From contig JAAFGT010000032.1 in the NCBI GenBank assembly GCA_010365215.1, positions 1-40,482 of the forward strand: a stretch of DNA of 40,482 nt. The letters are read 5' to 3'. The translations under genes were made by a program, and so were the position numbers. Below the pieces are notes generated by a model. The model was not told the DNA's origin and searched no databases. It saw only the letters and a list, made by a program, of their open reading frames with translations. Source of the DNA: Acidipila sp. (GTDB taxonomy: Bacteria > Acidobacteriota > Terriglobia > Acidiferrales > UBA7541). This document shows, one piece after another, positions 24,668 through 32,934 of this stretch (position 1 is the first letter of the stretch; each line of letters begins with the position of its first letter).

Positions 24668-25609
24668 ATGGGGCGCACAGTCACAATTCTCGCCGTAGTT
24701 CTGTTGCTGCTGCTGGCGATCGGCGCTGGGGTGGCGGGGTCAGCCATCGGCGGCGGTTTTTTGCACCCCACGCGGCTGCTCCTCTCGGCGGAGAGTGTGG
24801 CGGCGATGGACCGGATGCTTTCGAGTTCGGGGGCACGACGCGAAGATTTCGACGTCACCGCGCCCGATGGCATCCAGCTCCGCGGATGGAAAGTCCGGCC
24901 GCACGATCCCAATGGTGACTGGGTGTTGCTTTTTCACGGCGTTTCCGACAATCGCAGTGGGATGTCCGGTTACGCCGAGTTCTTGGTTCGACTGGGCTAC
25001 AGCCTGGTGATGATGGACGCTCGCGCGCATGGCGCAAGCGCGGGCGCGATGGCCACTTTCGGCTGGCTGGAGCGCCGCGACACCGCGGCGGTGGTGCAGG
25101 CGCTCTACGCAAGTGAGAAGGTGCACTGTCTGTTTGCACTCGGGGAATCCATGGGGGCGTCCATTGCGCTGCAGTCCGCGGCGATCGAACCGCGCATTGC
25201 AGCGGTAGTGGCGGAAAGCGCTTTCCGCAACCTGCGAGAAGTGTGCTACGACTACGCCGGGCTGCGCAGGTTCCCGTGGCTCGGTAAAACGTTATTTCGG
25301 CCAGCGGTGATTACCGCGCTTCGCGCGGCGCAAAAAGAGGGGGGATTCCGCGCCGACGACGTCTCGCCGGAAAAGGCCGTGGCCGCCCGGCCGTTTCCCG
25401 TCCTGCTGATCTGCGGCTTGCTTGACCATAATATTCCGCCCCGGCACACCCTGGCGATCCACAAGTCCGCAACTGGAGTCAAATCGCTTTGGCTGGTCCC
25501 TGGGGCGGGCCACTGCGGGGGATACGGGGCGGCGCCGCAGGAATTTGAACGGCGCGTCACTGAATTATTCGGAAAGATCCACGAACAAAAACAGCAGACA
25601 GGCGGGTAA
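24668..25609 (+). CDS. Membrane-anchored alpha/beta hydrolase
   Basis: The 313-residue protein has an N-terminal helix (VTILAVVLLLLLAIGAGVAGSAI) and then an alpha/beta hydrolase fold. Oxyanion strand LLFHGVSDNRSG, nucleophile elbow GESMGAS (Ser161), acidic residue in ICGLLDHNIP (Asp253) and catalytic His282 in GAGHCGGYG complete the triad. DARAHGAS and GWLERRDTAAVVQ are typical of the BAAT/serine-aminopeptidase-like lysophospholipase group. TACAAT at 24654-24659 lies nine bases before the ATG, so transcription starts near it. The substrate is probably a lipid or ester; it is not determinable here. The gene is convergent with the minus-strand phosphatase at 25683. Confidence 0.82.
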   Translation: MGRTVTILAVVLLLLLAIGAGVAGSAIGGGFLHPTRLLLSAESVAAMDRMLSSSGARREDFDVTAPDGIQLRGWKVRPHDPNGDWVLLFHGVSDNRSGMSGYAEFLVRLGYSLVMMDARAHGASAGAMATFGWLERRDTAAVVQALYASEKVHCLFALGESMGASIALQSAAIEPRIAAVVAESAFRNLREVCYDYAGLRRFPWLGKTLFRPAVITALRAAQKEGGFRADDVSPEKAVAARPFPVLLICGLLDHNIPPRHTLAIHKSATGVKSLWLVPGAGHCGGYGAAPQEFERRVTELFGKIHEQKQQTGG

Positions 25610-25682
25610 GGAACGGCCGGTTCGGCAAAGATCGATTCTCTCCGGGGCAAGTCTCGCAGGCAGATTAAGGCTGAAGCGCGAT

Positions 25683-27341
25683 CTACTCCACTTTCAGGAT
25701 GAGTACGACGCGGTCGTCCTCGTGGGTGCCCAGGCGGGAAAAGCGGTCGACGTCGACGATCAGCTTATCGAGGATGGCTTGCGCGGGCTCTGCGCGGTGT
25801 TTGCGTACCACTTCCACCATGCGTTCGATTCCATATTCGTCGTCGTTGGCGTCCATGGCCTCGGTGATGCCGTCAGTGCAGGAGACGAAAATATCTCCCG
25901 GCTCCAGCATCAGGTAACCGCGCTTGTACACTTCTCCGGGCAGCACTCCCACCACCATACCGCCCTCGCGCAGGTATTCCACTTCCCCGTTGGCGCGGAC
26001 CAGCGGCGGCGGCACGTGTCCGGCATTGATGTAGTGCAGCCCGCGATGGCGGCGGTCGAGCATGGCGATGAACATACTCATGAATTTCCGCTGGCGCTGG
26101 TCGGCCACCATCAAATTGTTGATCGCTTCCACCAGGCGTTCCAGCGAATGCAGATGACCCACCAGGGTGTGCAACATCGCCTGGAGATTCGCCATCATCA
26201 GCGCGGAGGCCACGCCTTTGCCTTCCACGTCGGCAACCACGGCGAGCAGCGTCTCCGGGTCCAGGGTGATGAAATCGTAGTAGTCGCCGCCCACCATTTG
26301 CGAGGGCCGGTGGAAAACAGCAATCTGGAAGCCGGGCACTTGCGGCGCTTTGTCGGGAAGCAGGCTGGACTGAATGCCGCGCGCCAGCGCCAGATCCCGC
26401 TCCATGCGTTCCTTGCTGAGCATGGCGCGGTGCAGGCGCGCGTTTTCCAGGGCCAGCGCAATATGGATGGAGATGGCTTGCAAAAATCCTTCGTCCGCGG
26501 CGCTGAACGCGCCGCCTTTTTTGTTGAGCAGCTGCAGTACGCCGGCAATGTGCCCATCTTTATTCCGGATGGGAAGGCAGAGCAGCGAGCGCGTGCGGAA
26601 ACCGAGCTTCTGATCGAATTCGCGCGAAAAGCGCGGGTCCTGGTAAGCGTCGGCGATATTGAGAGTTTCGCCCGAGCAGGCCACATGGCCGGCCAGGCCC
26701 TTATCGATGGGCATGCGAATTTCCTGCTGCTGGAGTCCCAGACCAACCAGCGACCATATTTCCTTGGTCTCATGGTCCACCAGAAATACCGTGCCGCGTT
26801 CCGCGCCGGTCTGCCGGGTAGCCAGTTGAAGAATAATATTGATCAACTCGGCCAAGTCGATGGTGGAGTTAAGGCTCTTGGTGGCTTCGAGGATGCTGGA
26901 AAGCTCTTCCAGCGCGTAACGGCGCTCGTTGTGGGAGAGCGCTACGCCCACGTACCGGCCGTAGAGCTCGAGCACGCTGCGCGCGCCTTCGTCCAAAGGC
27001 TCCGCGGAGATGGCTTCGAACACGCCGTTCATACGGCCGTTGGTGCCCACGGCCCAGGCGGCGCGGCGTCCGCCTTCCTGCAAAGCGGAATGTTTTGTCA
27101 GCGCGCTGCGCGCCAGGGCGGTGTCGGGCTCAGGTACCGCACCGCTTTCCTGCCACACCGTGGGAGTTTCTCCTTCCACGCGCCATAGACGTGCGCCCGA
27201 GATTCCAAACTGCGCGCGCGCGGATTCCACTACCTGCCGGGAGAAATCGTCGGCGTCGGTTTCCGGATTGAGCGCCCCGAGCGCGTCGCCCAGCCGCTGC
27301 AACAGTAAGATTCCCACCGCGGATTGGGAAACGTCGCTCAT
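25683..27341 (-). CDS. GAF-domain SpoIIE/PP2C phosphatase
   Basis: The 552-residue cytosolic protein has a divergent GAF-like region (about 1-140), a clear GAF domain (about 150-300: GTVFLVDHETKEIWSLVG, GLAGHVACSGETLNI, LCLPIRNKDGHIAGVLQLLNK), a short linker (LALARGIQSSLLP) and a SpoIIE-type PP2C domain (about 340-552). Metal-binding acidic residues are present in GGDYYDF, VVADVEGKG, CTDGITEAMD and EDDRVVLI. These enzymes dephosphorylate anti-sigma antagonists or similar partners after ligand sensing by GAF. ATG 27341 is chosen as it overlaps the preceding gene's stop by four bases (ATGA) and starts the conserved fold. No anti-sigma kinase or STAS antagonist is encoded nearby. Confidence 0.9.
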   Translation of the reverse strand: MSDVSQSAVGILLLQRLGDALGALNPETDADDFSRQVVESARAQFGISGARLWRVEGETPTVWQESGAVPEPDTALARSALTKHSALQEGGRRAAWAVGTNGRMNGVFEAISAEPLDEGARSVLELYGRYVGVALSHNERRYALEELSSILEATKSLNSTIDLAELINIILQLATRQTGAERGTVFLVDHETKEIWSLVGLGLQQQEIRMPIDKGLAGHVACSGETLNIADAYQDPRFSREFDQKLGFRTRSLLCLPIRNKDGHIAGVLQLLNKKGGAFSAADEGFLQAISIHIALALENARLHRAMLSKERMERDLALARGIQSSLLPDKAPQVPGFQIAVFHRPSQMVGGDYYDFITLDPETLLAVVADVEGKGVASALMMANLQAMLHTLVGHLHSLERLVEAINNLMVADQRQRKFMSMFIAMLDRRHRGLHYINAGHVPPPLVRANGEVEYLREGGMVVGVLPGEVYKRGYLMLEPGDIFVSCTDGITEAMDANDDEYGIERMVEVVRKHRAEPAQAILDKLIVDVDRFSRLGTHEDDRVVLILKVE

Positions 27342-28993
27342 GAAGCGATGCCGCAAAATTGGAAGGCCAGCAAAGTCATGTCGTCGTTTTGCGGAAAGCC
27401 CCCGGTAAACACGCGCACGCCGGCAATAATATCCGCCAGCAATTCCTCGACGGCTGCGCCCTTGAACTGTTTCAAGTGGTCGCGCAAGCGCTGCTCGCCG
27501 AAGAACTCGCTCTTGGCGTCGGAGGCTTCCGTGAAGCCGTCGGTGTAGATGAGCACGATGTCCCCGGGGCTCAGTTGCGCGTGGCAGCTGTGGAATTCGG
27601 CGAAGTCGAACATACCCAGCGGAAAACTTTCCGAGGCCAGCGGATACACCTGTCCCGAAGCGGTGCGCACCAGCGGCGGAACATGGCCGGCGTTGACGTA
27701 GTCGAAAGTGCCCTTTTCATCGAGCGTGCCGTAGAAAAGCGTGGCGTAGCGTTCGATGCTGCTGCGCTCGAACAGGTAGCGGTTGATGCGCGCCGCCACG
27801 ACGTCGGGAGTCAAGTCGATGGCCGCCGCGGTGGACATGATTCCCTGCAGCATGGAGGCCAGCAGCGCGGCAGGTATTCCTTTGCCGGCAACGTCGAGCA
27901 CCACAAATCCCATTTTCCCCGCGGGCAGCTCCAGCACGTCGTAATAATCTCCGCCCACCGACTGGCACGCCAGGTTGCTGCCGGCCACGGTAAAATACGA
28001 AGCTTTGGGAAACGCCGTGGGCAGCAGCTGGCGCTGCAGGTCGGAAGCGATTTCCAGCTCGTGCTGCATGCGCTCCATGTGGCGCGTGGCGGTGAAGAGC
28101 TTGGCGTTTTCAATCACCGTGCCGGCTTCAATGGCCAGCGAGCGCAGCACGGCGCGATCCAGATCGGTGAATGCCGCGGCGGGCTGCTGGCTGTCCAGGT
28201 AGAGCACGCCAAGCAGTTCGGCGGTCTTGCCCACCACCGTGGTTTCCACCGACTCCGCCATGTGCATGCGTTCGAGCGGCAGCGCTACCACGGTATGAAT
28301 CTGCAGGCGAACGACGCTGGCCTGATTTTGCCAGGCGGTTTCGTCCCCTGCGTCGGTGACGATCAACTCGCGCCGCGACAGCGAAACCTGCTTCAGCACC
28401 GACGAGGAAATATCCAGCGTGCGGGGATCGAGTGAGGCGCGGCGCGTATCCCGCGCCACCATGGGCTCGAGTTCGCCGGCCGCGTTGGCCATCAGCAAAA
28501 CTCCGCGCTCCGTCTTGGTGACGCGGATGGCCGAATCCACCACCGTGGCCAGCACATCTTCGAGCGAAAGGCTGGAGTGCAACGCGCGGGCCACATCGAG
28601 CAAGACGCCCAGGTGATAAAGCTCCTTGGACGAGCCCTCCACTTTGGAAGCGGTCTCCGCGCGCTCTATAATCTCCTCAAGTGAAGATTCCTCGCCCGCG
28701 TACATGACCGTGAAGGAGTCGGGAACCCCGAAATCGATAACGTCGCGCGGCTGCAGCTCGTGACGGTCGACGCGCTTGCCGTTGACGTGCGTGCCGTGGC
28801 GGCTGTCGTTATCCACCAGTAGAAATTTCCCGTGCTCCAGGACGATCTCCGCCTGCTGGCGGCTGATGCGGTTGTCGCGAAGCATCAGCTCGTTTCCGTT
28901 TTGCCGCCCGATGCGAAATGGAGTGGTGCGCACGATCACTTCTTGTCGTGTGCCACTCGGCTCGATGAGCATTAATCGGGGCGTGCGTGCCAT
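27338..28993 (-). CDS. FHA-GAF-SpoIIE/PP2C phosphatase
   Basis: The 551-residue protein starts at ATG 28993; a GAGGAAAAGG ribosome site precedes it. Residues about 1-95 form an FHA domain (FRIGRQNGNELMLRDNRISRQQAEIVLEHG, then NDSRHGTHVNGKRV). The conserved SRxH is SRQQ, so the usual His is replaced by Gln. A GAF domain (about 120-290) and a PP2C domain (about 320-551) follow, with acidic residues in GGDYYDVLEL, VVLDVAGKG, IYTDGFTEASD and NDDMTLL. FHA domains bind phosphothreonine and would let the phosphatase dock on a kinase-made mark. The gene overlaps the GAF-SpoIIE gene downstream by four bases, forming an operon. Confidence 0.9.
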   Translation of the reverse strand: MARTPRLMLIEPSGTRQEVIVRTTPFRIGRQNGNELMLRDNRISRQQAEIVLEHGKFLLVDNDSRHGTHVNGKRVDRHELQPRDVIDFGVPDSFTVMYAGEESSLEEIIERAETASKVEGSSKELYHLGVLLDVARALHSSLSLEDVLATVVDSAIRVTKTERGVLLMANAAGELEPMVARDTRRASLDPRTLDISSSVLKQVSLSRRELIVTDAGDETAWQNQASVVRLQIHTVVALPLERMHMAESVETTVVGKTAELLGVLYLDSQQPAAAFTDLDRAVLRSLAIEAGTVIENAKLFTATRHMERMQHELEIASDLQRQLLPTAFPKASYFTVAGSNLACQSVGGDYYDVLELPAGKMGFVVLDVAGKGIPAALLASMLQGIMSTAAAIDLTPDVVAARINRYLFERSSIERYATLFYGTLDEKGTFDYVNAGHVPPLVRTASGQVYPLASESFPLGMFDFAEFHSCHAQLSPGDIVLIYTDGFTEASDAKSEFFGEQRLRDHLKQFKGAAVEELLADIIAGVRVFTGGFPQNDDMTLLAFQFCGIAS

Positions 28994-29083
28994 CTTTTCC
29001 TTTTCCTCACCGCGGGGGCGCCTCTTCCCTGCCGCGCCGTATGGAGACACCTGTCAGCTTGCGGGAACCAGGGAAACAGGTTC

Positions 29084-29112
29084 ATGTTAGGAGAATCCAC
29101 CGCGGATGTAAA
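29084..29112 (-). promoter_or_regulatory. Candidate sigma-70 promoter of the phosphatase operon
   Basis: Read on the minus strand, TTTACA (5/6 match, 29112-29107), a 17-base spacer and TAACAT (4/6 match, 29089-29084) lie about 90 bases before the FHA-protein ATG at 28993. Spacing is ideal. Confidence 0.5.
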
Positions 29113-29244
29113 TACTGGAGAATGAAGCAGGGCGGAAAACTCATCTGCCAGCGGGGTGAAGCGTGCCGGCAGGCTGGCGCCGGACTTCCCCCAAAAACTC
29201 CAACCAACTAACCGGACGGGCTGAATCGATTGCGCGCGGCTGCG

Positions 29245-29928
29245 TCAGCCTTGCGTAGTCTCTTGCCGGCTCAGTTTCTGAATCTGCTTGCGGGCTTGCT
29301 GATGGCCCTGCTGCTGGCGTGATTCCCAGGCGTTGCTGATGCGCCGGACGGTCTCTCGCAGGCGCAAGGTCAGGTGGGTAATCGTCTCGACACGCATAAG
29401 CACATCGCTCGACAACTGGTCGCGGCGCCGCAGCAGCATCTCGGCATTCCCCAGAATGCCGGTGAGCGGATTGTTGAGGTCGTGACGAAGCAACGAACTG
29501 AAGTCCACGACCTCGTCCGCTTCCAGCGCTTCCTCGTACTTCATGGAGTGCTTCTCGAAGCGCAGTCGGCGATCGAGCAGCGCCAGTACCACCGGCAGAA
29601 AATCACCCGCAGCAGCAACGCAGTCCACTTCGCCCGTGGAGATGACCGGGGCCAGCTCGACGTTGTAGGCCGGGTTTGCGGCCATGACTACGGGCGCACG
29701 AAGCGCCATCTCGCGAGCCAGCAGATTTCGCGGCATGTCGCCCGGAAGGCCGCCGTCCAAAAATATTACTGTGGGCGGCGTCGCGGCCAGTTGCTCGCGG
29801 GCGCGCGCCACAGTGGAGGCCACCACGACCTGAGGCACGCTGCGGCCGCGAGCAAGCTCCATGGCGATCCGCTTGGCAAGCGCGGCATCCGCGGTCACTA
29901 GCAGGACATTTTGTGGGTGTGCGGTCAT
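29245..29928 (-). CDS. Receiver-like/HisKA protein lacking an ATPase domain
   Basis: The 227-residue protein has an N-terminal Rossmann-like receiver half (NVLLVTADAALAKRIAMELA...VIFLDGGLPGDM, with Asp58 where the acceptor would be) that lacks clear Thr and Lys switch positions and is probably degenerate. Residues about 140-200 are a HisKA dimerisation helix pair with H-box SSLLRHDLNNPLTGILGNAEMLL (His149). No HATPase_c domain follows: the protein ends in a Gln-rich tail (RQQQGHQQARKQIQKLSRQETTQG). Such a protein could be a phosphotransfer intermediate, like Spo0B, or a dimerisation partner or inhibitor of the hybrid kinase encoded 93 bases upstream. AAGGA precedes the ATG at 29928. Confidence 0.8.
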   Translation of the reverse strand: MTAHPQNVLLVTADAALAKRIAMELARGRSVPQVVVASTVARAREQLAATPPTVIFLDGGLPGDMPRNLLAREMALRAPVVMAANPAYNVELAPVISTGEVDCVAAAGDFLPVVLALLDRRLRFEKHSMKYEEALEADEVVDFSSLLRHDLNNPLTGILGNAEMLLRRRDQLSSDVLMRVETITHLTLRLRETVRRISNAWESRQQQGHQQARKQIQKLSRQETTQG

Positions 29929-30021
29929 TCCTTGGATATGTTTAGATGTGCTTCGAACTGCGTTTGTGTCTACAGCGCCGTCCCTCTTCGCTGACGCGAG
30001 CGCGCCCTCCGTTCTAACCTG

Positions 30022-32709
30022 CTAGCCTTTCCCACCACGCTGCGGAGAAGTTAAGTACGGCCCTGTTCTCCCTGCAGGGAGAAGCAGCGAAGGCCCTACA
30101 CGATCCAACTCCTGATTCAATCCCTGCTTCAGGCCCTGCTTCGGGCCCTGGTTCAGGCCATGTTCTACCGCGCGTTTTAATTCCTCCACCAGGAAAGGCT
30201 TGGCCAGATAAGGCAAAGAATTCCCTTCAAGAAATTCCAGCGTATGCGGGGTCAGCGTATCTCCGGTGATGAAAATCATGCGGTTCTGGACGCTGTTGCC
30301 GTTGCGCACCAGAGCTAAATGAAGGTCGCGTCCATCGAGGCGCGGCATCCTGAGGTCGCAGATGACCAGATCGTAGGATTGCCTCTGGATGCGCGCCAGC
30401 GCCTCAACACTGTCGAGGAGCGCTTCGGCCTGGTGCCCTTCCTCGCTGAGCACATCGACCACCAGTTGCGCCACGGTAGGCTCATCCTCGATCACCAGGA
30501 TTTTCCGGCCGCGCGCGGAGGCCGGCACGCGCGCGCCGGTCAGCGGGTGGTCGGCGGGCTTCTCCGGAATCCGCTGCGGGCCGAGCGTGGGCAGCTCGAT
30601 CACAAAATCGGTGCCGCGCCCCGGCCCGGTCTGCACGGTCACCTCGCCGCCATGTTCCTGCACAATGCCGTAGACGATCGAGAGCCCCAGTCCGGTGCCT
30701 ACGCCCACCGGCTTGGTGGTGAAGAAGGGATCGAAAATGCGCGAGGCAATCTCCGGAGGAATCCCCGGGCCATCATCGCTCACCTCGAGGGCCATCCGCC
30801 CCGCGGAGACACGTCGCGTGCGCACCGTGATCCGGCCGCTGCCGCGGCACTGTTGAAGGGCTTGCTCGGCGTTCACCAGCAGATTGAGCACCACCTGCTG
30901 CAGCTGGTGGGCATCCGCTAGGGCCAGAGGAAGTTCCCGGTCCAGTTCCAGCACTACGGCTATATTCTGTACCTTGAGTTCGTAACTGCGCAGGGCCAGG
31001 GTGCGCTCGATAATTTCGTTCAGGTCCACCGGCTTGCGCTCCGGTTTTTTCCCGCTGGCAAACAGCAGCAGATTTTTGACGATTCGTCCGGCGCGCTCGG
31101 CCTCTTCAAAAATACGCCGGGCTTCCTCGGCCGGTTGGGCGTCGAGCGAGCGGCTGAGCAGTAGTTGCGCGTAGCCCATGATCCCGGTGAGCGGGTTGTT
31201 GAGCTCATGGGCGATTCCGGAAACCAGCTGGCCCAGCGCGGCCATTTTTTCGGTTTGCAGCAATTTAGATTGAATCATCCGTTCTCCGGTAATGTCGCGA
31301 TAGAGCTCCAGCCAGCCGATCCGTTGGCCGTCGGCGCCCAGTACCGGCCGGCCATGCCGCTCCAGCACCAGCCGGCCAGGCAGCAGGATTTCCAATTCAT
31401 CCCAGGCAGCTTCCGTGCCGCGGGCAATAATTTCACGCCAGCGCCGTTCCGCTACCCGCGGGTCGCGGAAGCGTTGGCGCACCTCTCCCAGCAACTGTTC
31501 GAAGTCGGCCAGCTGCCGGAGCCGGAGCGGATCGACACCCAGCAAATGAGCAAATCGCGCGTTGGAAAGCCGCAGCCGGCCCTGCGCGTCGAATACCACG
31601 ATTCCGCTTTCCATAGAATCCAGGACCGCGGCCAGCTCGGCGTCTACTTCCTTGCGTTGCATGCGCAGGGCCTCGTCACCGAGGGCTCGCGCGGCCAGCG
31701 CGGCCAGCGGCTCGAGGTTTTGGCGCACGGCGGCAGGCGATTGATCGGTGCCCAGGCCCACAGACAGCACGCCGTGCATTTCGCCGCCGGCCTCCAGCGG
31801 CAGAACCAGGATCTGAGCGACCCCGCGCCTGCTAAGTAGTTTGCGCCAGGGGATTTCGTCAGGCACGGCGTGAAGATTCTCGACAATCGCGCGCCGGCCC
31901 TTTATCACCTCCCGCCAGATAGGCGCGAGCACGGCTTCATTCAACAGCGGCAGAATTTCTCCGGCGCCTGCCAGCGCGTTGAACGAGACCCCGCTTCGCG
32001 AACCGGAGCACCTGCCCACGGCTACAAAATCGGCTCCCGAGATCCCGCGCATGAACTCCGCCAGGCGTTCAAGAATCACCTCCGCAGGCTCTTCCGCGGC
32101 CAGGCTCCGCTCCACTTCGGTGAAGGCGCTTAATTGCAGATTGAGCCGTTGGGCGCGAACCGCCTGCTGGCGTTGACACACCGCCACCGCCAGATGCGCC
32201 GTAATCGCGTGTAAGCATTCGAGGGACTCGCGCGAGGCCTCCGCGGCATAGGCTACCAGCGCCACTCCCCACACTTCACCGGCGCAGGCCAGCGGCAGCA
32301 CTATGGCAGACCTGATTCCGGAGGCCGGTTTCAGGCCTGGAGGCTTTGACTCTTTAAGGTGCTCCAGCACCGCCGCCCACGGCGCCTCTCCCTGGCGAAT
32401 CAGGAAAGGTTCGCGATCTGCCAGCAGATCGTTCAAGGCAGAGGGCGCCAACTCCAGGCGCTCCCAGGACTCGGTCTTATGCATCGACCGCGCGTCCACT
32501 ACACATCCCGCAAGGGTCACGGCCTCCTTTTCACTTCGCAACCATACTGCCGCACGATCCGCTTGCCCTTGCTCAAGCAGACTCCGCGCCGTCAACACCA
32601 GCAAGCTCTCCACGGGCGCATTCGTGGTCGCCGCGCGCGCCAGCGATTCCGCGAGCGAGACTTCGCGCGAGTTTTCTTGCCAGAATCGGATTCCGCGGAT
32701 GCTTGACAT
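30022..32709 (-). CDS. Hybrid sensor histidine kinase (GAF-GAF-PAS-HisKA-HATPase-REC)
   Basis: The 895-residue soluble kinase has no membrane helix; ATG 32709 (MSSIRG) is preferred over ATG 32751, which would place a 9-bp hairpin inside the coding region. Two GAF-like domains (about 20-360) and a PAS domain (about 365-480, SGIVVFDAQGRLRLSNARFAHLLG) precede HisKA with H-box GIAHELNNPLTGIMGYAQLLL (His about 501). The ATPase has N-box DAHQLQQVVLNLLVNAEQAL, G1 DDGPGIP and GTGLGLSI. The receiver (about 734-850) has the acidic pair in VIEDEP, Asp785 in CDLRMP, Thr in FITGD and Lys in LAKPF. A 45-residue tail of GLNQ-like repeats ends it. It probably signals to the sigma-54 activator at 33326. Confidence 0.93.
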   Translation of the reverse strand: MSSIRGIRFWQENSREVSLAESLARAATTNAPVESLLVLTARSLLEQGQADRAAVWLRSEKEAVTLAGCVVDARSMHKTESWERLELAPSALNDLLADREPFLIRQGEAPWAAVLEHLKESKPPGLKPASGIRSAIVLPLACAGEVWGVALVAYAAEASRESLECLHAITAHLAVAVCQRQQAVRAQRLNLQLSAFTEVERSLAAEEPAEVILERLAEFMRGISGADFVAVGRCSGSRSGVSFNALAGAGEILPLLNEAVLAPIWREVIKGRRAIVENLHAVPDEIPWRKLLSRRGVAQILVLPLEAGGEMHGVLSVGLGTDQSPAAVRQNLEPLAALAARALGDEALRMQRKEVDAELAAVLDSMESGIVVFDAQGRLRLSNARFAHLLGVDPLRLRQLADFEQLLGEVRQRFRDPRVAERRWREIIARGTEAAWDELEILLPGRLVLERHGRPVLGADGQRIGWLELYRDITGERMIQSKLLQTEKMAALGQLVSGIAHELNNPLTGIMGYAQLLLSRSLDAQPAEEARRIFEEAERAGRIVKNLLLFASGKKPERKPVDLNEIIERTLALRSYELKVQNIAVVLELDRELPLALADAHQLQQVVLNLLVNAEQALQQCRGSGRITVRTRRVSAGRMALEVSDDGPGIPPEIASRIFDPFFTTKPVGVGTGLGLSIVYGIVQEHGGEVTVQTGPGRGTDFVIELPTLGPQRIPEKPADHPLTGARVPASARGRKILVIEDEPTVAQLVVDVLSEEGHQAEALLDSVEALARIQRQSYDLVICDLRMPRLDGRDLHLALVRNGNSVQNRMIFITGDTLTPHTLEFLEGNSLPYLAKPFLVEELKRAVEHGLNQGPKQGLKQGLNQELDRVGPSLLLPAGRTGPYLTSPQRGGKG
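30066..30083. repeat. Perfect 18-bp palindrome in the kinase 3' end
   Basis: TTCTCCCTG followed by CAGGGAGAA is an exact palindrome that encodes part of the kinase C-terminal tail (LLLPAGR). The domain sequence ends well before it, so the tail region is made of accreted repeat DNA. Confidence 0.75.
30112..30158 (-). repeat. Twelve-base tandem repeats encoding GLNQ/GPKQ/GLKQ/GLNQ
   Basis: Four tandem 12-bp units read on the minus strand give GLNQ-GPKQ-GLKQ-GLNQ in the kinase tail. The period is a multiple of three, so copy-number change would alter length without shifting the frame. Confidence 0.8.
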
Positions 32710-32725
32710 GCCGAACCTGACGAAC

Positions 32726-32753
32726 CATTGCTCTCTCGGGCAGCAGAGCAATG
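32726..32753 (-). promoter_or_regulatory. Leader hairpin upstream of the hybrid kinase gene
   Basis: CATTGCTCT and AGAGCAATG are exact 9-bp arms around a 10-base loop, ending 17 bases before the kinase ATG at 32709. In the mRNA the stem would sit just before the ribosome-binding region, so it could gate translation. Confidence 0.55.
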
Positions 32754-32829
32754 CTTTTCGCGACTCGCCCAGCGCCTGGAGCCAAGTGCCTCGGAGGCTA
32801 AGTGCAGAGACGCACTCGTGTTGGATTAC

Positions 32830-32845
32830 TGCACCGCGGGTACCA
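32830..32845 (-). promoter_or_regulatory. Candidate sigma-54 (-24/-12) promoter of the hybrid kinase gene
   Basis: On the minus strand the sequence TGGTACCCGCGGTGCA matches TGGCAC-N5-TTGCA with the invariant GG and GC exactly ten bases apart. Mismatches are C4 to T and T12 to G. A transcript would begin near 32819, about 110 bases before the kinase ATG and upstream of its leader hairpin. Confidence 0.55.
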
Positions 32846-32918
32846 CGGACGGTATGAAGTTAAAGGTAATGTAATGAGGAGTCGTGCGGTGTAAAAGCCG
32901 GATATGCAGGCTCGAGAG

Positions 32919-32934
32919 ATTCCTGTTAAGGAAC
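32919..32934. promoter_or_regulatory. Candidate upstream activator site, kinase promoter
   Basis: ATTCCTGTTAAGGAAC contains the inverted repeat TTCCT-GTTA-AGGAA, about 100-115 bases upstream of the predicted sigma-54 transcript start. Its core ATTCCTGT...GGAA recurs upstream of the NtrC-like gene at 35200, suggesting one regulator binds both. Confidence 0.4.

Noticed and set aside
25422-27188. Long plus-strand open frame (about 588 codons) opposite the GAF-SpoIIE gene
   Set aside because: The translated sequence is compositionally biased without known motifs, while the opposite strand has complete GAF and PP2C motifs.
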